From Hymenobacter caeli (GTDB lineage Bacteria; Bacteroidota; Bacteroidia; Cytophagales; Hymenobacteraceae): 64,000 bases of DNA. Shown here piece by piece: positions 1-7,433 of the stretch; the stretch's first letter is position 1; each line of letters begins with the position of its first letter. The DNA lies in the NCBI RefSeq assembly GCF_013294115.1, contig NZ_JABSNP010000003.1:62001-126000 (forward strand), in the 5' to 3' direction. The position numbers and the translations under genes are program-made. The notes under the pieces were generated by a model, which was given only the letters and a program-made list of their open reading frames with translations, searched no databases and had not been told where the DNA came from.

Positions 1-75
1 GCCGCCCAGCTCGTGTACATGACCGGCCTCGCTTACGCCGCCTCGGTGCTTATCTGGCAAATCTGGGGCAGCTAG
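1..75 (+). CDS. feoB: C-terminal end of probable ferrous iron transporter FeoB (partial)
   Basis: Only the last 24 residues are inside the window, ending at a TAG. They read as a final hydrophobic helix (AAQLVYMTGLAYAASVLIWQ followed by IWGS). The QLVYMTxLAY pattern resembles the last transmembrane helix of FeoB, the GTP-dependent inner-membrane Fe(II) permease. The family call rests on this short tail alone, so another polytopic membrane protein is possible. The next feature is a long inverted repeat 12 bases after the stop, which could act as its transcript end. Confidence 0.5.
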   Translation, partial: AAQLVYMTGLAYAASVLIWQIWGS

Positions 76-87
76 GACCCCGAGCGC

Positions 88-231
88 GGGAACCTCACGA
101 GACCCCCGCGGGGCGGGCCCCTCTCCAAAAGAGAGGGGTGCCAGTCGTCCGCTTTAAGCCAGTTTGAATCGTTGAACGCACCCCTCTCTTTTGGAGAGGG
201 GCCCGCCCCGCGGGGGTCTCGTGAGGTTCCC
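88..231. repeat. Long perfect inverted repeat R1 (54-bp arms)
   Basis: The arm at 88-141 is the exact reverse complement of 178-231, with a 36-bp spacer. Each arm contains its own smaller hairpin (CCCCTCTC, CAAAA, GAGAGGGG), so the element could form a nested or cruciform structure. The inner arm ends (GAGAGGGGTGCCAG and GAACGCACCCCTCTC) and the outer ends (GAACCTCAC) recur at 944-1136 and 13313-13439. This defines a dispersed, non-coding repeat family. It carries no transposase ORF. It lies between the feoB end and a convergent minus-strand gene and may work as a bidirectional terminator. Confidence 0.9.
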
Positions 232-312
232 CCAGGTGAGATGCTTTGCCTACGCGCTGCATGATGGCTCTTCATCGCCGGCGATTCTTGTTGCTAAATG
301 CTTCCGGGGCCC

Positions 313-891
313 CTAGCGCGGCTTGGTACGCCCGTGCAGGTACTGGCCCATGGACACGTAGAACTTCTTCGCGGCCAGCTTGGGCAGGTGCACGATAACG
401 GCGGTGCACTTGCTGTCCAGGGCTTTGCCGTTGGTTTCGAAGGCAATGCCTTTCGCCCCCGCGTCGTAGAGGTAGCGCACGCCGCCGGGCACGCTGTAGG
501 TGGTGGCCAGCGGCAGGGCCCCGTAGGCCGCCCGGATGCTGCGCAGGGTCGAGCCCGCGTGCAAGCCGTTGGCCAGCTGGAAGTAAGGCGACGTGGCCCG
601 CACTACCTGCACCGAGCGGTGGCTGCCGTCGTCGCCGGCCGGGGGGGCCGTGTACACGTCCAGCTCGGTGGGGGCCCCGTGGGCCGGCCGGGGCCCGTAC
701 CACGAAACCCAGGCCTTGCCCATGGCCCCGTCGCTGCTGTTGGGCGGCGTGGTGGGCAGGTGGGCGGCGGCCGGGGCCAGGCCCAGCTTTACTTGCCCCA
801 GGCTGCGGCCCGGCACCACCAGCTGCTTCGGCGTGGGGGCTGCGCTCAGGAGTGTGGTGGCAAGTAGGAGCAAGGGGAGGCGAATGGTCAT
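313..891 (-). CDS. Secreted protein of unknown function
   Basis: The 192-residue product starts with a clear signal peptide (TIRLPLLLLATTLLSAAP, cleavage near residue 18), so it is exported. After it comes PGRSLGQVKLGL, resembling the opening of many small periplasmic proteins that begin with a short beta-strand and Gly-rich turn. I recognise no catalytic motif. There is one cysteine, near the C-terminus (SKCTAVIV). The ATG at 889-891 is preceded four bases upstream by a TACTTTCG promoter-like box, supporting this start. It stands alone between two inverted-repeat elements. Function unknown. Confidence 0.7.
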   Translation of the reverse strand: MTIRLPLLLLATTLLSAAPTPKQLVVPGRSLGQVKLGLAPAAAHLPTTPPNSSDGAMGKAWVSWYGPRPAHGAPTELDVYTAPPAGDDGSHRSVQVVRATSPYFQLANGLHAGSTLRSIRAAYGALPLATTYSVPGGVRYLYDAGAKGIAFETNGKALDSKCTAVIVHLPKLAAKKFYVSMGQYLHGRTKPR

Positions 892-895
892 GGGG

Positions 896-903
896 CGAAA
901 GTA
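896..903 (-). promoter_or_regulatory. Candidate Bacteroidota -7 box (TACTTTCG)
   Basis: Read on the minus strand this is TACTTTCG, one mismatch from TAnnTTTG. It lies four bases before the ATG of the secreted protein, so the transcript would have almost no leader. No convincing -33 TTTG was found. Confidence 0.35.
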
Positions 904-943
904 GGCCGATTTTGGGAATGGGTTGTGCTGGGGGCCCGGCTAG

Positions 944-1136
944 GGGGACCTCACCCCCGGCCCCTCTCCTGCGGAGAGGGGTGCCAGTTGTCAGCTAGGG
1001 GCCAGCTCTCAAACAAGCATATTAAACGCACCCCGATAGCCGCGCTCGACCTGCGCCTCGGTGACACGGTAGTTCTCAAACAAGCCTATTGAACGCACCC
1101 CTCTCCGCAGGAGAGGGGCCGGGGGTGAGGTTCCCC
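944..1136. repeat. Long inverted repeat R2 with internal duplication
   Basis: The arms 944-984 and 1095-1136 are reverse complements apart from one extra base in the right arm. They share the CCCCTCTCC...GGAGAGGGG core and the GAACCTCACC-type ends with R1 and R3. The spacer is about 110 bp, against 36-43 bp in the other two copies. It contains a second copy of the right-hand junction (CTCAAACAAGCATATTAAAC versus CTCAAACAAGCCTATTGAAC). R2 therefore looks like a copy that gained an extra segment. It lies upstream of the sigma-54-like promoter of the efflux operon. Confidence 0.85.
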
Positions 1137-1173
1137 GGGGCGGGGCCTCACCAACCGTCCATTACCGGGCAGG

Positions 1174-1189
1174 TGTCCAAAAATGGACA
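1174..1189. promoter_or_regulatory. 16-bp dyad, candidate enhancer site for the sigma-54 activator
   Basis: TGTCCAAAAATGGACA is a perfect dyad (TGTCCA and TGGACA around AAAA). It lies about 80 bp upstream of a -24/-12 promoter, the usual range for an NtrC-type activator site. A second, 14/16 matching copy lies at 1298-1313. The natural candidate ligand is the response regulator encoded at 13477-14862, whose C-terminal Fis-type helix-turn-helix would bind as a dimer. Binding is inferred, not shown. Confidence 0.55.
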
Positions 1190-1253
1190 GTTTTTACAAC
1201 CTGTTTTCTATGGGTTTTTATTACAAATTAATGAAAATCAATTAATTATAGAA

Positions 1254-1271
1254 TTGGCACGCGGCTTGGCA
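1254..1271 (+). promoter_or_regulatory. Candidate sigma-54 (-24/-12) promoter of the efflux operon
   Basis: TTGGCACGCGGCTTGGCA matches the -24 element (TTGGCACG) exactly. It has TTGG where TTGC is expected at -12, with correct spacing, or GC one base late. It sits about 35 bp before the adaptor ATG at 1307, in an AT-rich stretch after repeat R2. A sigma-54 activator gene lies at the other end of the same gene cluster. Confidence 0.6.
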
Positions 1272-1297
1272 AAGTAGGGTAGAACCAATCTCTACAG

Positions 1298-1313
1298 TGC
1301 CCGAAAATGGACA
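1298..1313. promoter_or_regulatory. Second copy of the 16-bp dyad, over the start codon
   Basis: TGCCCGAAAATGGACA matches 14 of 16 positions of the dyad at 1174-1189, with an intact right half-site. It overlaps the adaptor start codon at 1307. A regulator bound here could block transcription or translation, or loop with the upstream site. Confidence 0.4.
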
Positions 1314-2554
1314 GAGCCCTTGCCCCATCCGTTCAAACGAACCGCCGCCGCCGCCAGTGGCTGCTGGGCCTGGGGGCCCTGGCGCTGGCCGTGGCCGGCT
1401 GGTGGGGCCTGCGCAAGGCCTTGCAGCCCAGCCTGCGCCGCGCCGACGTGCTGACGGCCCGCGTGGAAACCGGCGACGTGGAAGCCGCCCTCACCGCGGC
1501 CGGCACCATCATTCCGGCCCACGAGGCCGTGATTTCCAGCCCGATAGCCAGCACCATCCGGCGGGTGGCGGTGGCCGTGGGGGCCCAGGTGGCCCCCGGC
1601 CAAACCATCCTGGAGCTCGACAAAGAAGCTTCGCAGGGGGCCCTGGCCAAGCTCGACGACGAGCAGCTGCGCAACCAGAACAAGAACGACCAGCTGCGCC
1701 TGGCCCTCGAAGGTCACCTCAACGACCTGGGGGCCCAAGCGGCCTCGCAGGCCGTGAAGGTCAGGAGCTTGCAGTCGACTCTGCGGGACGAGCAACACTT
1801 GCTCGAAATCGGGGGCGGCACGGCCGAGGCCGTGCGCCAGGCCGAGCTGAACTTGGCCGTGGCCCGCCTGGAGGCCGACCGCCTGGCCCGCCAGCTCGCC
1901 AACCAGCGCCGGGCCAGCGCCGCCGATGTGCGCGAGCTGGGCTACACCGTCTCGATGCAGCAGCGCAGCATTGCCGAGCTGGCCGGCAAGCTGCGCCAGG
2001 CCGACATCAGCAGCCCCCAGCCGGGCGTGCTGACTTGGGTGAACGACAACCTGGGGGCCGCCGTGCCAGCCGGCGAGCCCCTGGCCCGGGTGGCTGACCT
2101 CAGCCGCTTTCGGGTGCGGGCCACGCTTTCGGACGCTTACGCGGGCCAGCTGCACCCCGGCGACCCCGTGGTGGTGCGCGCCAACGGCACCGACCTGCGC
2201 GGCACCGTGGCCAGCATCAGCCCGGCCGTGGACAAGGGCGTGGTGACCTTTTACGCCCAACTAACCAACGACCACGCCCCGGCCCTGCGCGCCAACCTAC
2301 GCGCCGACGTGTTCGTCATCACCCGTGCCCACCCGCACGTGCTGCGCATCAAAAACGGCCCCTTCTACCAGGGCGGGCAGGAGCAGGCGGTGTTCGTGGT
2401 GCGCGGCGGCAAGGCCCTGCGGAAAGTGGTGCGCTTCGGCGACAGCAACTTCGACTACGTGCAGATAACCAGTGGCTTGCAGGCCGGCGACGAGGTAGTG
2501 GTATCGGACATGAAAGACCACCTGGAAACGCCCGAGCTGGCGCTCCACGATTAA
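1307..2554 (+). CDS. Periplasmic adaptor (HlyD/MacA-type) of the efflux system
   Basis: The 415-residue membrane fusion protein would bridge the inner-membrane ABC permeases and the TolC-like channel. A positively charged N-terminus (TNRRRRQW) is followed by one membrane anchor at about residues 19-36. A first lipoyl/barrel-sandwich half lies near 48-110 (ARVETGDVEAALTAAGTI, VAVGAQVAPGQTILELD). A coiled-coil hairpin covers about 105-225 and the second lipoyl half is near 235-270 (PGVLTWVNDNLGAAVPAGEP). Beta-barrel and membrane-proximal domains follow, ending with VQITSGLQAGDEVVVSDMKD. The ATG lies 35 bp after the sigma-54-like promoter. The tolC-like gene starts 11 bp downstream. The substrate cannot be read from sequence; a peptide, lipid or macrolide-like compound is plausible. 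Confidence 0.85.
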   Translation: MDRALAPSVQTNRRRRQWLLGLGALALAVAGWWGLRKALQPSLRRADVLTARVETGDVEAALTAAGTIIPAHEAVISSPIASTIRRVAVAVGAQVAPGQTILELDKEASQGALAKLDDEQLRNQNKNDQLRLALEGHLNDLGAQAASQAVKVRSLQSTLRDEQHLLEIGGGTAEAVRQAELNLAVARLEADRLARQLANQRRASAADVRELGYTVSMQQRSIAELAGKLRQADISSPQPGVLTWVNDNLGAAVPAGEPLARVADLSRFRVRATLSDAYAGQLHPGDPVVVRANGTDLRGTVASISPAVDKGVVTFYAQLTNDHAPALRANLRADVFVITRAHPHVLRIKNGPFYQGGQEQAVFVVRGGKALRKVVRFGDSNFDYVQITSGLQAGDEVVVSDMKDHLETPELALHD

Positions 2555-2565
2555 CGCCGTCGCCC

Positions 2566-4176
2566 ATGAAAACGCTCTTTACTTTAATAGGACTAATGCG
2601 CTGTAGCGCGGACTTTGTAGTCCACGGCTCTGCCCGGTCGCTGAACGATTACCGGCAGGACGAAGCGAAAGCCGCGGGCTACAAAGTCCGCGCTACATTT
2701 CGCACGGTTACCGCTCTCATAATTCTTTTAATAACAGCGGCCTCAACCGCCCGCGCCCAGGGCCCCTACGCCGCCGACAGCCTGACGCTGGCCGACGTGG
2801 TGGCCCAGGCCCAGGGCCGCGCCGCCGTGGGCCAGCAGGCGCGCACCAACCGCGAAACCGGCTACTGGGCCTACCGCGCCTACCAGGCCAGCTTCCGCCC
2901 GCAGCTGGGCCTGACGGGCGTGCTGCCCAACTTCAACCGCCTGATTGCGCCGGTGGTGCAGCCCGATGGCACCACGGCGTTCCAGTCGGTGCGCTACAAC
3001 AACTCGACGCTGGGCGTGGCTGTGACGCAGAACATCGGCCTGACCGGCGGGCAGGTGGTGCTGGGCTCGCAGGTGCAGCGGTTCGATAACTTCAACGGCA
3101 ATACTAAGCAGTATAACAACCAACCCTTTACGCTCGGCCTCACGCAGCCCATCGGCTACTTCAACCCGCTGCGCTGGGCCCGGGCCGTGGAGCCGCTGCG
3201 CTACCGCGAGAGCCAACGCCAGTTTGCCGAAGACCGCGAAACCGTGGCCCAGCGCGCCACCGAGCTGTACTTCGACGTGCTGGTGCAGCAGGTGAACGCC
3301 GCCGTGGCCGCCCAAAACGCCCGCGCCACCGCCGAGCTGCTGCGCGTGGGCCAGGAGCGCTACCGCCTGGGCCGCCTCTCGCAGAGCGATGTCATTCAGC
3401 TGGAGCTGAACTTGCTCAACGCCCAACAGGCTCAAACCCAGGCCGGCCTCGACGCCGAAAACGCCGCCGTGGCCCTGGCCGCCTACGCCGGCCTGCCGGG
3501 GCCCCAGGCCGGGGCCGCCCCCGCGCTGGCCGTGCCCGTGCCCGCCCCGGCCCCGCCCGTGGTGCCCACCGAGGCCCTGGCCCAGGCCCGCCAGCACCGC
3601 GCCGCGCCCCTGGCCTTTCAGCGCCGGCTGCTGCTGGCGGCCCGCGACGTGGCCTACGCCCGCGGCACCACCGGCTTCCAGGCCACGCTGCTGGCCAACC
3701 TGGGCTACGTGAACCAGGCCGACCGCCTGGGCGCCAGCTACCTGGGCCTGCAAAACCAGCAGCAAGTCAGCCTGGCCTTCAGCCTGCCGCTCGTGGACTG
3801 GGGCCGCCGCCAAAGCTTGGTGCGCACCGCCGAGCTGAACCGTGACCAGGAGCAGCGCAACGTGGCCCAGGACGAGGCCACCTTTGCCCAAACCGTGCTG
3901 GTGCAGGCCCGCCAGCTGGGGCCCCTGGGCCAGCAGGTGGGCCTGGCCGCCCGCGCCGACGCGCTGGCCCAGCGCCGCTACGCCATCACCCGCGCCACCT
4001 ACGAGGCCGGCCGCCTCAGCCTCACCGACCTGATTATTGCCCAGGCCGCCAAGGACGGGGCCCGGCGCGGCTACATCCTGGCCCTGCGCGCCGGCTGGGT
4101 GGCCCACTACCGCCTGCGGGCCCTCACGCTCTACGATTTCGACCGCCAAGTTGCCCTCAGCGACGACCCTTCTTAA
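2566..4176 (+). CDS. TolC-family outer membrane efflux protein with an inserted element in its leader region
   Basis: The 536-residue product has the two OEP repeats of the TolC family: helical segments such as LTLADVVAQAQGRAAVGQQA and YRLGRLSQSDVIQLELNLLN, and a second set ending in YEAGRLSLTDLIIAQAAKDG. It would form the outer-membrane channel for the adaptor and permeases. The N-terminus is odd. Residues 1-11 resemble the start of a signal peptide, residues 13-44 are encoded by a 96-bp palindromic element, and the hydrophobic core TALIILLITAASTARA follows only at about 48-63. No other in-frame ATG, GTG or TTG lies between the element and the hydrophobic core. The protein must therefore use the 2566 start with a very long n-region, or export is impaired. 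Confidence 0.85.
   Translation: MKTLFTLIGLMRCSADFVVHGSARSLNDYRQDEAKAAGYKVRATFRTVTALIILLITAASTARAQGPYAADSLTLADVVAQAQGRAAVGQQARTNRETGYWAYRAYQASFRPQLGLTGVLPNFNRLIAPVVQPDGTTAFQSVRYNNSTLGVAVTQNIGLTGGQVVLGSQVQRFDNFNGNTKQYNNQPFTLGLTQPIGYFNPLRWARAVEPLRYRESQRQFAEDRETVAQRATELYFDVLVQQVNAAVAAQNARATAELLRVGQERYRLGRLSQSDVIQLELNLLNAQQAQTQAGLDAENAAVALAAYAGLPGPQAGAAPALAVPVPAPAPPVVPTEALAQARQHRAAPLAFQRRLLLAARDVAYARGTTGFQATLLANLGYVNQADRLGASYLGLQNQQQVSLAFSLPLVDWGRRQSLVRTAELNRDQEQRNVAQDEATFAQTVLVQARQLGPLGQQVGLAARADALAQRRYAITRATYEAGRLSLTDLIIAQAAKDGARRGYILALRAGWVAHYRLRALTLYDFDRQVALSDDPS
2602..2697. repeat. 96-bp palindromic element inserted in frame in the tolC-like gene
   Basis: The ends TGTAGCGCGGACTTTGTAG (2602-2620) and CTACAAAGTCCGCGCTACA (2679-2697) are a perfect 19-bp inverted repeat around a 58-bp centre. 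The element is exactly 32 codons and has no stop in the reading frame used. It therefore adds an internal peptide to the leader region rather than breaking the gene. It encodes nothing itself and resembles a small palindromic intergenic element or MITE. I saw no second copy in this window, but I could not search exhaustively. Confidence 0.85.
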
Positions 4177-4193
4177 CCCCTTCTTTCTCCCTC

Positions 4194-4883
<690 letters not shown>

Positions 4884-4886
4884 GAA

Positions 4887-4980
4887 GAGTTATGAGTTAA
4901 AAGTTATGAGTTATAAGTTGGTCGTCAGTCTCTTATGCTCAAGCAAAAACTCATAACTCATAACTTTTAACTCATAACTG
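4887..4980. repeat. Inverted pair of 7-bp tandem repeats (AACTCAT family) inside the efflux operon
   Basis: The left arm (4887-4919) is a run of GAGTTAT-like heptamers. The right arm (4948-4980) is the reverse-complementary run of AACTCAT-like heptamers. The arms match at 31 of 33 positions around a 28-base loop. The element fills the gap between the ATPase stop and the permease ATG at 4986. In RNA it would form a long AU-rich hairpin. The same family recurs between sprA and gcvH (59324-59495). Confidence 0.85.
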
Positions 4981-4985
4981 ATACC

Positions 4986-6233
4986 ATGCTCCTTTCCTAC
5001 TTCAAAATTGCCTGGAAGGTCTTGCAGCGGCGCAAGTTCTTCACGTTCATCAGCCTGTTCGGCATCAGCTTCACGCTGATGATCTTGCTGGTGGTGTACG
5101 CCATGTACGACCACACCGTGGGGCCCCACACGCCCGAACGGCGCGTGGACCGGCTGCTGTTCGTGACGCACATCGGGCTGTGGTCGCCCAACAGCCAGGG
5201 TAATTCTGACCCCAGCTACTCGTTTTTGAATCGCTACGTGCGGCCGCTGCGCACACCCGAAAAGATATCCATCGCCACGGGCGGCAGCTATGCGGTAGCC
5301 TACGTGGGCAACACCAAGCTGAAGCTGAGCCTGAAGGGTACCGACGGCGTGTTCTGGCAGGTGCTGGATTTCGACTTCCTGGCCGGCCGGCCATACTCGG
5401 TGCAGGAGGTGGGCACCGACGCCCACGTGGCCGTTATCAACGAGAGCACGGCTCGCCGCTACTTCGGGGCGGTGGCGGGCGCGGTGGGCCGCACCATCGA
5501 GGCCGACGCCGTTGGCTACCGGGTGGTGGGCGTGGTGCGCGACGTGCCCGCCGCCCGCTACCTCAGCACGGCCGACATCTGGATACCCCTCGGCCTGACC
5601 GTGGACGTGCACGAGCCCAACTACTTCGGCAACTGCATGGCCATTCTGCTGGCCCCCAGCGCCGAAGCCCTGCCGGCCATGCAGGAAGAATTCAAGCAAG
5701 TGATGCGCCACGTGCCGGTACAGGACCCCAAGGAGTTCACCGAGCTACGCATCTATGCCAATACGCTGCTGGCCAACACGGTGCGCAATTTCGTGAGCCG
5801 CAACGACGATGAGCCCGACGACGGCGTGGCCCGGTTCGGGCGCATCGCCTGGGGCATGGCGTTGCTATTCATGCTGCTGCCGGCCCTGAACCTGGTGAAC
5901 CTGAACGTGAGCCGGATGCTGGAGCGCTCCTCCGAAATCGGGGTGCGCAAGGCGTTCGGGGCCACGGCGGGGCGGCTGGTGGGGCAATTCCTGGTCGAAA
6001 ACCTTTTTCTCACGCTTGTGGGCGGGGTGCTGGGCCTAGCGCTGGCCGCCGGGGCCCTGGCGTTGCTCAACGGCAGCAGCGTCATCGAGTACGCGCAGTT
6101 TGCCCTAAACGCGCGGGTGTTTGCGGTGGCGCTGGGGGCGGTGCTGTTTTTCGGGTTGCTGTCGGGGGTGTACCCGGCTTATAAGATGTCAAAGCTACCC
6201 GCCATTCAAGCTTTAAAGGGAGGAACCAACTAA
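4986..6233 (+). CDS. ABC permease A1 (MacB/FtsX type)
   Basis: The 415-residue inner-membrane permease has the MacB/FtsX plan. One N-terminal helix (about residues 18-41, after WKVLQRRKFF) is followed by a large periplasmic domain (about 42-280) and three C-terminal helices (about 284-306, 335-360, 375-400). The cytoplasmic coupling segment SSEIGVRKAFGAT precedes the third helix. The C-terminus YKMSKLPAIQALKG is typical. It is the first of three A-type permeases; A2 (7434) is almost identical over the first 55 residues. The stop overlaps the ATG of B1 by one base, so the two are probably co-translated and may form a heterodimer. Confidence 0.88.
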   Translation: MLLSYFKIAWKVLQRRKFFTFISLFGISFTLMILLVVYAMYDHTVGPHTPERRVDRLLFVTHIGLWSPNSQGNSDPSYSFLNRYVRPLRTPEKISIATGGSYAVAYVGNTKLKLSLKGTDGVFWQVLDFDFLAGRPYSVQEVGTDAHVAVINESTARRYFGAVAGAVGRTIEADAVGYRVVGVVRDVPAARYLSTADIWIPLGLTVDVHEPNYFGNCMAILLAPSAEALPAMQEEFKQVMRHVPVQDPKEFTELRIYANTLLANTVRNFVSRNDDEPDDGVARFGRIAWGMALLFMLLPALNLVNLNVSRMLERSSEIGVRKAFGATAGRLVGQFLVENLFLTLVGGVLGLALAAGALALLNGSSVIEYAQFALNARVFAVALGAVLFFGLLSGVYPAYKMSKLPAIQALKGGTN

Positions 6234-7408
6234 TGCTGAAGCACTTATTTACCCTCATCTGGAACCGTAAGCGGGCCAACGCCTTGCTGATTGTGGAGAT
6301 TTTCCTGGCCTTCGTGGTGCTGTTTGTGGTGGGCAGTCTGCTGGTGTACCGCTGGCAGAACTACCGGGCCCCCCTGGGCTTCGCCTACGAGCAAGTGTGG
6401 GAAGTCGGCCTCGACCCCGGCATTCAGCCCAAGGCCGAGCGCTACGCTACCCAGCAGCAAATCATTCAGCGTATCAAGTCGCTGCCCGGCGTGCGCGCCG
6501 TGACGCGCACTGGCTCGAACACGCCGTTCAGCAACAGTCACAACTCAAGCAACATCGAGCGCCCCGACCAGCGGATTTTCCGGCCCCCCAGCAACGTCTA
6601 TCGGGTAGACGACGCGGCCGGCGATGTGCTCCAAGTACCCCTGGAGGAAGGCCGCTGGTTCGACCGGCGCGACGACGGGGCCCCGGTGGTCGTTATTTCG
6701 CACGACATGAAGGAACTGCTGTTTCCAGACGAAACAGCGGTGGGCAAATTCGTCGTCGCAGACGGGAAAAAGCGGATTGTGGGCGTGACGGCCACCTACC
6801 GCGCCGACGGCGACTTTGCGGACCCCAAGCAGGCTATTTTCCTGCGCAACGGCCTTCAAGACACCACTTTCGAGCACCTCGAAACTCTGCTGGTGCGGGT
6901 GCAGCCCGGCGCCGGTGGGGCCCTGGAGAAGCAAATCAGCGCCGATATCCGCGCTATTGGCCCGAGCTGGAGCAGCAACATCACCCCGCTCGCGGAGGCG
7001 CGCGACAAGCAGATGAAAACCGTGCTGACGCCGCTGGTGGCCCTGGTCATCACCTGCGTGTTCCTCATCGTGAACGTGGCCCTGGGCCTGTTCGGGGTGC
7101 TGTGGCAGACCATCAACCAGCGCCGCTCCGAGATTGGGCTGCGGCGGGCCATCGGGGCCAGCGCCGGCGGCATCAGCGGGCAGATTCTGGGCGAGATTCT
7201 GGTGGTGGCCACGTTCGGGCTGGCGCTGGGGCTGCTGGTGGCGGCGCAGTTCCCGCTGCTGGGCGTGCTGGGCGTGCGAGTAGGCGTGTACGGCACGGCC
7301 ATGGCCCTGGCCGCCGGGCTTGTCTACCTGCTGACGGTGATTTGCGCGCTGTACCCCAGCCGGTTGGCCGCGGGCATTCAGCCGGCTGTGGCGCTGCGCG
7401 AAGAATAA
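6233..7408 (+). CDS. ABC permease B1 (MacB/FtsX type)
   Basis: The 391-residue partner of A1 has one N-terminal helix (about 15-38, after IWNRKRAN) and a periplasmic domain with the RTGSNTPFSNS and GRWFDRRDDG segments. Three C-terminal helices follow (about 263-289, 320-347, 353-376). The coupling segment is RRSEIGLRRAIGASAGGISG and the end is AAGIQPAVALREE, shared by all three B-type copies. It begins inside the A1 stop codon (TAATG), supporting translational coupling. Confidence 0.88.
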   Translation: MLKHLFTLIWNRKRANALLIVEIFLAFVVLFVVGSLLVYRWQNYRAPLGFAYEQVWEVGLDPGIQPKAERYATQQQIIQRIKSLPGVRAVTRTGSNTPFSNSHNSSNIERPDQRIFRPPSNVYRVDDAAGDVLQVPLEEGRWFDRRDDGAPVVVISHDMKELLFPDETAVGKFVVADGKKRIVGVTATYRADGDFADPKQAIFLRNGLQDTTFEHLETLLVRVQPGAGGALEKQISADIRAIGPSWSSNITPLAEARDKQMKTVLTPLVALVITCVFLIVNVALGLFGVLWQTINQRRSEIGLRRAIGASAGGISGQILGEILVVATFGLALGLLVAAQFPLLGVLGVRVGVYGTAMALAAGLVYLLTVICALYPSRLAAGIQPAVALREE

Positions 7409-7433
7409 ATTTTCTTTCTAAACCAGTCTCTTT

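Noticed and set aside
88..231. R1 considered as an insertion sequence
   Set aside because: It is only 144 bp with no transposase frame. It may be a MITE-like or REP-like element but is not an autonomous IS.
2566..4176. TolC-like gene considered a pseudogene because of the inserted element
   Set aside because: The frame stays open through the 96-bp insert and the rest of the protein is intact, so it is annotated as a CDS with an odd leader.
4887..4980. Repeat run considered as a CRISPR-like array
   Set aside because: The units are 7 bp in direct contact and form an inverted pair; there are no spacers and no cas genes.
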